Of a stretch of DNA of 60,728 nucleotides, positions 1 to 9,900 are shown one piece after another. The stretch lies in the NCBI RefSeq assembly GCF_000722705.1, contig NZ_JPFW01000010.1, positions 1 to 60,728 of the forward strand, written 5' to 3'. Under the pieces are notes generated by a model. The model saw nothing but the letters and a program-made list of their open reading frames with translations. It searched no databases and was not told the origin of the DNA. This DNA is from Streptococcus mitis. GTDB lineage: Bacteria > Bacillota > Bacilli > Lactobacillales > Streptococcaceae. A program made the position numbers and the translations under genes. The first letter of the stretch is position 1; every line of letters begins with the position of its first letter.

Positions 1-159
1 CATCTTCCTATCCTCCTCGGACCAGCTCTTGTAGTCTAGCAGTTGGTCTGCCTGGCTGATGGCTCGCTCAGGTTGTTGGGTAAAGGGTTTATTCCCGAAA
101 AACTCCAACCATGGCTTGCGAACCTCGTCTTTGCTGGTTTCTCTGTATTTTTTGAGTTC
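1..159 (-). pseudogene. Partial duplicate of the Rpn-type nuclease gene
   Basis: This stretch is nearly identical, at an offset of 417 bases, to positions 418-576 inside the neighbouring Rpn-type gene. In reverse complement it encodes the same ETSKDEVRKPWLEFFGNKPFT segment region and the following DYKSWSEEDRK region. It begins immediately after the stop codon of the intact gene, without a start codon or ribosome binding site, and runs off the left edge. I read it as a 5'-truncated second copy produced by recombination between two rpn paralogues; the full copy may continue outside the window. Confidence 0.75.
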
Positions 160-1098
160 TTATTTGTGATGTTCTTTCAATAGTTCTTCAAACTCAGAGA
201 CAGTCATACCTAACTGCTGGCTGGCAACCTCGGAAGTCAGAAGACCTTGACGGACTAGATTTAGTAGCATAGACAAACTTCCTTCAACTTTCCCACGCTC
301 CAGTCCCTGTTCAATGCCCTCTGCACGACCACGTTCTAATCCTTTTTCTTCAGCTTGTTCCAAGGCATAATCATGAGCCAATAACGCTTGTTCTTCACGT
401 CTGCGTTGTTCACTAAACATTTTCCTATCCTCCTCGGACCAGCTCTTGTAGTCTAGCAGTTGGTCTGCTTGGCTGATGGCTCGCTCGGGTTCTTGAGTAA
501 AAGGTTTGTTACCGAAAAACTCCAACCACGGCTTACGAACCTCGTCTTTGCTGGTTTCTCTGTATTTTTTTAGTTCCAAGAACGCCATCTTGACCAGATG
601 GTTTTCTTGTCCATTGTTTGTGATAGTTAAAACCTCACCTGTCGTGTCCTCGCGCATGCTAAAGCTATGAAAGGCCAAATCATCTTGGAAATAATTACTA
701 TCCACAATAGCGATTGCGTATACTGGTGCGATGTGTTTGTAACTCTGATGAGTATCACCTTCACGTTGACGAATTTTTTCTAGGTTTTGATTGACCTGAC
801 TGCACAAGTAAGCCCACAGGCGATTGATGAAAAAATTCTGATGATGAACTTGGATTTCGATAATAACCTGCGTGCCATTGTCCAACTCCGCCAAGACATC
901 TATGCTAGTGTAGAAATCCTGCGCCGAGTACGGCATGGAAGGCAAGACGTGAATATTGCTCCCCTCCAAAATGGTTACATTTTTTGCTGGTAAGTCCAAC
1001 ATATCGCGGATAAATTGACAAGTGATTTCTGGATTGCTAAAAATCTTCTTAGCAACCAAGTCATTAGTCGGGCTGATGCCTGGATGTCTTAGAATCAT
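160..1098 (-). CDS. Rpn family recombination-promoting nuclease / PD-(D/E)XK transposase-like protein
   Basis: The product is about 312 aa. The N-terminal half carries the family pattern NDLVAKKIF, then a nuclease core with DVLAELDNGTQVIIEIQVHHQ, which gives the D and ExQ residues of a PD-(D/E)XK active site. The C-terminus is a charged helix with repeated ERGRAEGIEQGLERGK-type turns, as in Rpn proteins. I place the start at 1098 because AGGAGG lies just upstream; a longer reading to 1161 has no site. Rpn proteins are DNA nucleases that raise RecA-independent recombination, and related proteins are annotated as transposases. A second partial copy directly abuts the 3' end. Confidence 0.8.
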   Translation of the reverse strand: MILRHPGISPTNDLVAKKIFSNPEITCQFIRDMLDLPAKNVTILEGSNIHVLPSMPYSAQDFYTSIDVLAELDNGTQVIIEIQVHHQNFFINRLWAYLCSQVNQNLEKIRQREGDTHQSYKHIAPVYAIAIVDSNYFQDDLAFHSFSMREDTTGEVLTITNNGQENHLVKMAFLELKKYRETSKDEVRKPWLEFFGNKPFTQEPERAISQADQLLDYKSWSEEDRKMFSEQRRREEQALLAHDYALEQAEEKGLERGRAEGIEQGLERGKVEGSLSMLLNLVRQGLLTSEVASQQLGMTVSEFEELLKEHHK

Positions 1099-1198
1099 CC
1101 TTTTCCTCCTTTTATTATACCACAGTTTTAAATCTAATTTTGCTAGATTCGATGGTTCCATCTATTTATTCGAAAAGGAAATGAATTGTGAAGATATT

Positions 1199-2887
1199 TT
1201 ATCTCGTTTCAACTAAAATATGAGCTTGATCAACCAGTTGTCCATCAACAGTCATATTCAGATAGAAATCCAAGGTCTTATCAGCAGCAAAATACAGGGT
1301 TGGTATGGTCAAGTCTTTTTTGCTTTCCCCAGTTTGGAATTGAAGAACTTGTATCTCATCCTGATAGGCAACACCATGCACACCTGTCCCAGGTTGAATC
1401 GAAATCTTAGCCTCCAAAGGAGTATTACTTTCGCTACGTTCAATTCTAAAATGAAGAGTCTCTCCCTTTGCCACAGCTAGACTTTTTTCTGCAAATACTA
1501 GCCCCTGAACAACTACTTTTTGTAATAACCTCGGAGTTTTATAAAGTGAAATCTTGGTCAATACAGGCATAGATTGTGCCTCTGTAATCATCACGCGCAC
1601 CTTCTGTGCCTTTACTAGTGAACCTCGCAAGAGGCGCTTATGACCAACTGTGAATTCCGTACCAAATTCTTGCCAGACGCCACCCATCTCTACTTGCACC
1701 TGAAAAGCAGCAATTCGTTGTCCTATCTTCAAATCTTCTCTTAACTCAATTACATCAAAAGTTTTAGGAGATCCTAGGTCGAGTTCTAACTGGATGGGCA
1801 AGCCTACATCGCTTGCCCAAGAGCTGGTCTCAAGGCCATCTGTCAGATGATGACAGCCAAAGTCTGCGGAAAGAGCGGGACCAGATACCTTGGCTCCCAG
1901 AGCCAAATCTTCCCTATAGAGCTCGTCACGATAAGCCGCAAATTCGTAGAGACGCTTGATATCTTTATCGTCAAATAGACCATCTTGATTCGGCGGAATA
2001 TTAAGCAAGAGAGGTGTTCCCCTCCCTACCGAGTGAAAATAAATCTCTACCAACTCCTCAAGTGACTTAGGATCCTGATCCTCATGGTAAAACCAACCTG
2101 GTCTAATGGAAACATCTGCCTCACCGATTGAGAAAATCCTGCCTGAAGAATCCCCATGCTGAAGATAGTCCAGCTCTGCTGCTGTTCCTAGTTGATCTGG
2201 ATTCACCTTTTGCCACAGGGGATCACCTGCATACCCTCGTTCATTGCCAATCCAGCGGATACTGGTACCTTCTGTTGAAAAAATCAAGCAGTCTCCCTGC
2301 AGGTCACGAATGGTCTCAAACCATTTCTCAAATTCATAATTGACCTTTTGAGCACCCTCTCCTCTGGCACCATCCATCCAGACCTCAGCAAATTTTCCTG
2401 CATTGCCATAGGCAGGATTTGATAAAATCTCCTTCAACTGAGACAAATAATAGGCATTATAGTCCGCTTCTCGATCCACATGATAGAGAGGACTGTGGGC
2501 ATCCCACGGCGATAGGTAGACCCCCATATCCATATCAAACTCTGTGGCGGCTTGGGACACTTCAAGGAGCAAGTCCCCCTCTCCATTCCTCCAAGGACTG
2601 GCCTTGACCGAATAATCTGTATGAGCTGTCGGATAGAGGACAAAGCCGTCGTGGTGCTTGATCACCAAAATCAACTTTTTAAAGCCCGTTTCCTTGAGCA
2701 CGCGAACCCACTCACGCGCATCTAACCCTGTCGGATTAAAGCGTTCAGGATCCTCCTGACCTGTCCCCCATTCCTGGTCATAAAAGGTATTAGGCCCAAA
2801 ATGGATAAAGGCCGCTAGTTCATCCTCTAAATAAGCTAGTTGAGCCTGACTAGGCAAGGGGCCATGCGGTTTTATTTCTCTTACCAT
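1199..2887 (-). CDS. GH29 alpha-L-fucosidase (cytoplasmic)
   Basis: A 562-aa enzyme predicted to release fucose from glycan fragments. The N-terminal TIM barrel shows AAFIHFGPNTFYDQEWG, the substrate loop VIKHHDGFVLYPT and the nucleophile segment EVWMDGARG (Asp172 by my count). The C-terminal half, from about residue 330, contains a discoidin-like jelly roll (DGLETSSWASD, LELDLGSPKTFDVIELRE). No signal peptide is present, so it should act inside the cell on imported oligosaccharides. It starts one base after the GH2 gene stops and is clearly co-transcribed with it. It strongly resembles the pneumococcal fucosidase I remember as SP_2146. Confidence 0.9.
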   Translation of the reverse strand: MVREIKPHGPLPSQAQLAYLEDELAAFIHFGPNTFYDQEWGTGQEDPERFNPTGLDAREWVRVLKETGFKKLILVIKHHDGFVLYPTAHTDYSVKASPWRNGEGDLLLEVSQAATEFDMDMGVYLSPWDAHSPLYHVDREADYNAYYLSQLKEILSNPAYGNAGKFAEVWMDGARGEGAQKVNYEFEKWFETIRDLQGDCLIFSTEGTSIRWIGNERGYAGDPLWQKVNPDQLGTAAELDYLQHGDSSGRIFSIGEADVSIRPGWFYHEDQDPKSLEELVEIYFHSVGRGTPLLLNIPPNQDGLFDDKDIKRLYEFAAYRDELYREDLALGAKVSGPALSADFGCHHLTDGLETSSWASDVGLPIQLELDLGSPKTFDVIELREDLKIGQRIAAFQVQVEMGGVWQEFGTEFTVGHKRLLRGSLVKAQKVRVMITEAQSMPVLTKISLYKTPRLLQKVVVQGLVFAEKSLAVAKGETLHFRIERSESNTPLEAKISIQPGTGVHGVAYQDEIQVLQFQTGESKKDLTIPTLYFAADKTLDFYLNMTVDGQLVDQAHILVETR

Positions 2888-2888
2888 A

Positions 2889-5800
2889 CTACTTCCTATC
2901 TACACTTTTCTTTACTTTTTTGGCATATACTTGCAATTCGGTTAAGGCTATGGGACTAGTCAAACCTTCAAATCGAAGACGAAGGGCATAGGTCTCCACC
3001 TTATCAAATTCAAAACGAAGCTCTTCATCCTTGTCGCTTGACACTTTTCGGATAGCTGATACAGGGCGCCAATTCTCCTCTTGCTTGAGCAGAGAATCCT
3101 TGTCCAAATGGTTGGGAGTTCGAGGTAAGGCAGGCTCATTCCCTACATAATAATCAATAAAGGTCGGCTCTACCACCACGTAATCTTGATTTTCAACATA
3201 ATACAAGGTCAGGTTATCTACAAATCGCGGTTTTAAAATCCCTGCATCTCCAAACAGAATGCCCACGCTGGCTTGCTCTGACTTGGCAATCCAAGTATTG
3301 GCTGTCGATTTCTTCCTAGCAATAACCTTGTCATTGAGATATGAAGCTGGATGATTAGGCTCTGAGTGGGAAGCAAAGACCAGAGGCAGATTAGACCCTG
3401 TCCACTGATTGGAAATAACTTCCCCATCTACACTAGCAGCTGTCACATGAATAGTGACTGTTGCTGGCAACTCACAACTCGCTACTTGCCCTGTGAGAAC
3501 ATATTCTCCTACCTGAGCATAGATTTGAGGATCGAGTTCATCCCAAGTCACCTTGGCAGTATCTCGTCTGCCATCTGATAAGACTAGCTTGACTCGCTCT
3601 GGTAAGTGTGGAGCTTCCTTGACAAGCGTCCAGACCCTTTCAGGCTCAATAGCGTAAATCCCTTGGACACAAACCTGAGCCAAAGCCTTTAGATCCAGCC
3701 CTTCTAGCTGACCAGATACCGTAAATTCATGAAAGCTTTCCAAAGCTTCTTTAGGAATTTCCTCCCACACAACCTTGACTCGTTTTGCACCGCCTGACTC
3801 ATAGTCCACCAAGACCGAGGACGGAAACTGTGGATAAATCCCCTTATCTGTATACAAGCGAAGCAGTCTTACAGAAACTGCCTTCCCTAGTGAGGTATTT
3901 TCTGCGACCTGCAAGTGAGTTTGATAGGTCTTCCCTTGATAAATAGCACGGATAAGCAAGTCACCTGCAGACAAGCAATGAAGCACTCCCTGCTTGATAA
4001 TAGCATGGGCACTGCCACTCGTCTCCCAAATCACTTCACTATTCCCCACCTTATTCACAGGGTTATCCACAATTTGTGGATAAAGCCCAATGGCTGGGGA
4101 ATCTCCTTCTTGTAAACCTGTCTGCTTGTCCACTCGAATCTCAAACAAGCGCTTATTTTTCACTGGCTGGTAAGGCAAAGCTTCTCCCACTAGAAAATCA
4201 AAACTTGCTGGCTCTAGTCCTCTAGCACTGGCTTTTACTCTCACTTGACCTGACTGATCTAAGCTCTGAACTAAAACAACACCCCTGCCATGAAAGCCTC
4301 TCCTCTTAAACCGACCATTTTTCTGAGCCTGATAACGTTCACGACTGGCCTGTCTGCCGTTATCCACACCCACAATGCGAGCAGGACCTTGAATTTCAAA
4401 ATGAAGTTGATTGGAAGCAGTCGACACCCAATTTCCATCCTTGTCCAATACATCAAAATAGAGATAAAGGAGGTCTTGTCCATCTGGTTCCAGTTGTGTT
4501 TTCTCGGCATGTAGCCCGATTTGAACTGGCTTACCTGCAGTCACCACCCTATCTTCTGCCACAATCTGACCTTGACGGTCATAGGCCACAGCACGCAATT
4601 CTCCTGGTTGATAAGGCAAACGCCATTCGAGATAGAGTTGATCTGAACCTTGTCCCTCTTGGTATTTTCTACCATCTGAAGTCCATTTTTCCTGAAAAGT
4701 CTTTCTCCCCTGAGATTTTCCATTGAGAAATAGCTCTACTGAACCAGCATTTGAATACACTCGAACAGGGATATCCCCATACTTATCCACAACTTGTTGA
4801 TAACTCTGGTGGATTTCCCAATTCCAATGGGGCAGGATATGAACCATAGGATGCTGATCTAGTTCCAACCACTGACTTTGATAGAAATAATAGTCATTTT
4901 TAGGAATCCCTGCCGTGTCCACAAGCCCAAAATAAGAACTCTTGACAGGCGTATCATTTTGATTGTGCCAAGGAGTCGGCTCACCGATATAGTCCACCCC
5001 TGTCCAGATAAACTGACCTGCATAGTCTAGCCGATTTCGATCTGCTATCCAAGAAGCCGTCGCCGTCTTCCCCCAAGGAACCCGATCATTGCCATAGTCC
5101 GACTGTTCAAAATTCCTCACGCGACGATTATCCCCAACCCATTCCTTATCTGGTCGAAAATAGCTGTCACGAGTCCGTGTAGCCGATGAGGTTTCAGACC
5201 CATAAAGTCGCCACTTGGGATGTCTTTTGCGAATCGCGTCAATATTGTCTTCCGAGTAATTCAAGCCCACCACATCCAGCAAATCAGCAATCTTTTCATG
5301 ACCTCCAGAACCATCTCCAAAACGGAACTGATCCATTCCCATGGTTACAAAACGGCTATCATCAACCTCCTTAACCCTTTCCAGCAAGCGTTTGATCGTC
5401 TTCAATGAATGAGCATCTCCATTTGCTTCGCTGACTTCATTTCCCAAGGACCACATAAAGATAGCTGGATTGCTCTTGCCACGCTCAATCATAGTGCGCA
5501 AATCGTAGTCTGACCAAAAATCGCCTTCCCTCGCTTCTGGATGAGTTGCTTCTTCCTCAAAAAAGCGACCATAATCATATTCTTTCTTGCCTCCATACCA
5601 GGTATCAAAGGCTTCTTCTTGGATGAGTAGGCCCATTTTGGCAGCCAGATCCAGCAAGATACTACTAGCTGGATTATGGGTAATTCGAATAGCATTGACC
5701 CCCATTTCCTTCATCTGGAGCAAGCGTCTCTCAGCAGCTGACCTGTTTTCCGCAGCTCCCAGCGCTCCGTAGTCATGGTGCAGACAAACCCCATGAATCT

Positions 5801-6677
5801 TCAACCAGCGACCATTTAGAAAGAAGCCATTATCCGCTTGCCAATCCATATAGCGGTAACCAAAAGTCTCCTCTTCTTCATCAACTAAGACGCCATTTTT
5901 ATAAAGACGAGTCTTCAATTGGTAAAGGTGAGGGGAATCAATATCCCAAAGCAAAGGTTGAAAAATTGATATTGCTTGTTTGAAATGATATTTGTCCCCA
6001 GCTTCAATCACTACAGAGTCTGTCGCCTGCCAGTCTGACAGTTGTTGTCCATCATACCAGATACTCTGTTCCAAATACACCGACACGGACTGAAGCCCAT
6101 CATTTGAAACCTTGCTTTCAAGCTGGGTTTCCACCCAAGATCGCCTTTGCCCCTTAAGCTTGGAACTTGCTATCTTAATCCCATACAAATCCAGATGAAC
6201 TGCATCTGTAATCAACAATTTTACTTCTCGATAAATACCGCTACCCGAATACCAACGACTGCTAGGTTGCTGATTTTCCACAAAAACCGCAAGCTGGTTG
6301 GCCGTCCCATCGTTTCTTAGATAAGGTGTGATATCATGAGAAAAGGGCATATAGCCATTGGGATAATAGCCCAGCACTTGTCCGTTGACATAGACTTGGG
6401 CATTCATGTAAACCCCATCAAAGAGCAAACGCACCGAAACAAGACTGGCATCTTCTTCCAAGTAAAACTGCGTCCGATACCAGGCCTGACCCCCATTTAA
6501 CTGACCACCCTCATTTTGCGCTGGCGAATAATGATCAAAATCATTGTAAATACTCCAGTCATGGGGCACTTGAATGACCTGCCAATTTTCCCTCTGAAAA
6601 TCCGATGCCAAGGCCTCTTCTTTCCCCACCTCCTGGCTAAAAAACCAGTGATTTCGTAAAACTTCTTCTCTTCTCAT
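2889..6677 (-). CDS. GH2 family beta-galactosidase, large, without secretion signals
   Basis: A 1262-aa glycoside hydrolase. Order: N-terminal sugar-binding jelly roll (WQVIQVPHDWSIYND), Ig-like domain, then the TIM barrel with acid/base Glu414 in SLGNEVSE and nucleophile Glu495 in GSETSSA. A DUF4982-like segment follows, then repeated bacterial Ig-like domains (GELEGLDLKALAQV and VTWDELDPQIYAQVGEYVLTG type) and a C-terminal discoidin-like region. Unlike pneumococcal BgaA there is no signal peptide and no LPxTG, so a cytoplasmic location is likely. It is the first gene of a two-gene operon with the GH29 fucosidase and follows a cre-controlled promoter. Exact linkage specificity cannot be read from sequence. 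Confidence 0.88.
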   Translation of the reverse strand: MRREEVLRNHWFFSQEVGKEEALASDFQRENWQVIQVPHDWSIYNDFDHYSPAQNEGGQLNGGQAWYRTQFYLEEDASLVSVRLLFDGVYMNAQVYVNGQVLGYYPNGYMPFSHDITPYLRNDGTANQLAVFVENQQPSSRWYSGSGIYREVKLLITDAVHLDLYGIKIASSKLKGQRRSWVETQLESKVSNDGLQSVSVYLEQSIWYDGQQLSDWQATDSVVIEAGDKYHFKQAISIFQPLLWDIDSPHLYQLKTRLYKNGVLVDEEEETFGYRYMDWQADNGFFLNGRWLKIHGVCLHHDYGALGAAENRSAAERRLLQMKEMGVNAIRITHNPASSILLDLAAKMGLLIQEEAFDTWYGGKKEYDYGRFFEEEATHPEAREGDFWSDYDLRTMIERGKSNPAIFMWSLGNEVSEANGDAHSLKTIKRLLERVKEVDDSRFVTMGMDQFRFGDGSGGHEKIADLLDVVGLNYSEDNIDAIRKRHPKWRLYGSETSSATRTRDSYFRPDKEWVGDNRRVRNFEQSDYGNDRVPWGKTATASWIADRNRLDYAGQFIWTGVDYIGEPTPWHNQNDTPVKSSYFGLVDTAGIPKNDYYFYQSQWLELDQHPMVHILPHWNWEIHQSYQQVVDKYGDIPVRVYSNAGSVELFLNGKSQGRKTFQEKWTSDGRKYQEGQGSDQLYLEWRLPYQPGELRAVAYDRQGQIVAEDRVVTAGKPVQIGLHAEKTQLEPDGQDLLYLYFDVLDKDGNWVSTASNQLHFEIQGPARIVGVDNGRQASRERYQAQKNGRFKRRGFHGRGVVLVQSLDQSGQVRVKASARGLEPASFDFLVGEALPYQPVKNKRLFEIRVDKQTGLQEGDSPAIGLYPQIVDNPVNKVGNSEVIWETSGSAHAIIKQGVLHCLSAGDLLIRAIYQGKTYQTHLQVAENTSLGKAVSVRLLRLYTDKGIYPQFPSSVLVDYESGGAKRVKVVWEEIPKEALESFHEFTVSGQLEGLDLKALAQVCVQGIYAIEPERVWTLVKEAPHLPERVKLVLSDGRRDTAKVTWDELDPQIYAQVGEYVLTGQVASCELPATVTIHVTAASVDGEVISNQWTGSNLPLVFASHSEPNHPASYLNDKVIARKKSTANTWIAKSEQASVGILFGDAGILKPRFVDNLTLYYVENQDYVVVEPTFIDYYVGNEPALPRTPNHLDKDSLLKQEENWRPVSAIRKVSSDKDEELRFEFDKVETYALRLRFEGLTSPIALTELQVYAKKVKKSVDRK

Positions 6678-6712
6678 ACAAGCATTCCTCGTTAAACAAG
6701 TCTATTGACTTG

Positions 6713-6742
6713 ACTATAGCACAAAACAAAAGCGCTTTCAAG
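6713..6742 (-). promoter_or_regulatory. Promoter with overlapping cre site for the GH2-GH29 operon
   Basis: Reading the minus strand, TTGAAA (6736-6741) and TATAGT (6713-6718) are spaced by 17 bases. The palindromic sequence TGAAAGCGCTTT (6729-6740) overlaps the -35 box and matches the CcpA cre consensus, so catabolite repression by steric block is expected. Confidence 0.75.
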
Positions 6743-6868
6743 TTTTCATCCATCACTCCCTAAATACTCAGAAAAGATTCTATAATTTGTGGAGAAGTCT
6801 GAAAATCACTCCATGTTCCTATAAACTATCATTTTCAAGAAATAAGATCAAAGCTTACAAGAACCAAA

Positions 6869-6903
6869 AAAACACCTCTCTGAATGTTCATTCCAGAGAG
6901 ATG
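6869..6903 (-). terminator. Intrinsic terminator of the zinc metalloprotease gene
   Basis: In minus orientation the inverted repeat ACATCTCTCTGGAATG / CATTCAGAGAGGTGT is followed by a run of seven T. It lies just past the stop codon of the protease gene. Confidence 0.8.
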
Positions 6904-6914
6904 TTCCTTTTGTC

Positions 6915-9900
6915 TTAGCTATTGTAAATCGATTGTCTAAAGTCATCTGAATCTTTGAGATAAGCTTTATAAATCGCTTTTTTCAGTTTTTGAACGGGGG
7001 TTTCGATAAAGGTATAGGTGCGAGCAGTTGTTTTGCCTGCCTTAATCTGTTTCAACTCCTCTTGGACAGCTTTCTGCATCAATTCACTTAACTTCTGACT
7101 TGTCAGACTTACTTCCTGACCTTCATATTGGATTGTCAAAGGTTTCAATTGATTGAGCCTATCCACTCTTTCCTTGATTTGTGCTTTTTTGAACTCAGCA
7201 TAGCTCTTACCACTTAAAACTTTATTGAAAATGTAAGTATCAGACAAAGGCTTGTTTTCAGCCTCTGCTGCTTCTTTAAACTGATTTGACACATAGGGAA
7301 CAAATCCTTCATAATAGCCCAAAGCAGCCATCAATTCAAAGGCTTGTTTTCTAAAAGTGATATCCCCACTCATACCAGAGTCATTTTGACTAACACCATA
7401 AATGGTATCAAACATATCAACGGTATAATAACCATTTGCTGCAATTTTACCTTTATCTGAAAAACCAGCAATGATATAACGATTGACCAGGATATGATTG
7501 TCAATCAAACTATCAATATTTGTCAATTTCTTGGCATCTTCTAAGGTCAGTTCTTGAATCTCCTCACTCTTATGAGTCGGTTTAACCGCTGTATTACGGT
7601 AATCTACCCAAGTTCTAGGACCTGTTGAAGTAATCGGCATTATTTTTTTGAAATAACTCATCTTGTCTTCTGCAGATAAGCCTCTACTTGCCTCTGCTTC
7701 TAGGTAATCTAGAGTATAAAGGACATCAAAACTTCCCTTCATGTAAGATTGCAAATCTTCTACCGTTTTAAATCGTTCAGCTGTTTTATTGTAAAATCCA
7801 TTCTTATCACTCTCATCATATACAAAGTTAAGATTGAAATAAGTATCCTTTTCTGGATTATAGGAGTTTTCAAAAATACCACGCGCATAAAACTCTGCTC
7901 CTGTACCATCTCGACGACCATGATTATTAAACAAGACCGTTCTATCTAGTAAGTGCGTCATTTCATGAGAATAAGTCGCTGAACCTCTATCATCCAGAAC
8001 CCTATCTATAAAGTAACGGACACCTAATCCATTAGCCTCAGCTCCCACCTTACTTACTGGAGAATAGTAATTCATAGGGGTCATAAATTGGTCGACTCCC
8101 TTATCAGCTCCACTACCAGCAGCTGATGACCAAGTGCTATCAATCTGAGCATTCGGATTACTTGTATATTTCTTCATCGTATCAATAATCAAGCGATTTG
8201 TCAGCAACTTATCACGATTTTCTGGTTTTGTTATACGATAAAGAGTATCAACATAGTTGGCTTGTTGTACAGCCGCTTTTTCAATTAAAGACTTGACTCT
8301 AGCAAGCTCAGCCTGATACTTAGTTGGATTAGACTGGGCAAGAGAAGTATCTATATAGGAACCAATATTACCGTAAGTAATCGTCGCCATATTACTAATC
8401 ACGTAAACATGTGGTTCTTTCACATTCAAAAGGCCCAAAATAGCAGCCATATTAGCTTCTTGTTTACGAGGATCCTTTTCCCCAGCGGTCAACTTGCTAT
8501 ATAGCCCGACATGCACTGAAGGATTTTCCTTAGATGGTTTTTCAACAATCATAGCTTGGCTAGATTTTTTAAGCCAAGTATCCGCATCATCTGACGTAAA
8601 GAGTTGGCGATTGCTGTCTAAAAATTCCTTCAAGCTAGCCTTACCTGTAATGGTAGATAAGTATTTTGTAAATGTTTGAGGACTATTGGTCAATTTCATC
8701 TCTTCATAAGACATGGATCCTAATTTTTTCAAACTATCCAAGGCTGTCATTGTCTTATTGCCAAATGAACTTGGATTAAAGGCCAGAATATCACGAATAT
8801 TCGTGTCCCCAAATTGAATATTATAAAAACGATTGATATAAGACAGTCCCAACAAAATCTGCTCTTTGTATTGCTCCAGCTCTTGTTTGACCTTGTTGCG
8901 ATTTTCAGGGGTATCTCCTATAATCCCCAAAGTATGAGAGGCAATCTTTTTGAAACTTGACTCAGCTTGCGTCTTCGTCTGATCAAAGCTTTCTTGAATT
9001 GACAGTTTTTGAAGATACTCTGTGCGCAACATATCTTTGACCTCTTGATCAGTGATATTTGGATGTGTTTTTCTGAGCAAGATTTTACGCATGGTAATAT
9101 CTCGAGGATCATAGACAGGCTCCAACTGTGCTTTTAATTTACTATCATTTAAGAAATCTACTGACCTCGCGCTTGTGGTAAGAGCAGACACATCCACAGC
9201 ATCTTCTCTCTCACTATTAGCTGGAAGTAAGTGTGGTTTATCCTCCTGACTACCAACTAAAATAACTCTCGGTTTCATTGATTTTGTTATTTGACTCACT
9301 TCCTGAGGATTAATCAATTCACCAGTTTGTTCATTGATAGCGTAAGTTCTGGTAAGTGTATTCTCACCAACTTCTCCTTCAGATGCTACCTTTTCTATGT
9401 TTTTAGCAAGTGAAGAATCCTCTCTTCGCTCCTCAGTAACAGCAATCGGTTGTATTACTTTTTCCACATTACCAACTTGAATCACTTTATCGACTGCTGG
9501 ATTTACTTGTCTAGTAGTGTCAGATACCGTCACCTGACCTGTTGCCTTGTCTAGTTGATAAGTCGTCCTAGTTTCCACCGAACCATCACGCCCTACAACC
9601 GCTACTTCCTGTCGTCTGAACTCCAAAGTAGGATTCACTTGGTAAATCGTTTTATGAGATAGGACAGTAGTTTCAACACTCGGTTTAGTTCCAACTTCTA
9701 CAACTTGATCAACTTTGTTAGCTACTATGTTGACAGTTTTATTCTCAGAAATATTTCCACTTGCTTGATCTTTAGTATAGGTAGTAGTAACTTGTTCTTG
9801 TCCCTCAACACCCGGAATTTTTACTCTTGTAATACCGTGGTCTAGTGCCTCATTCTTTTCATAAATTGTTCCATAAGGAACAGCTTTGGTCTCTACTTTG

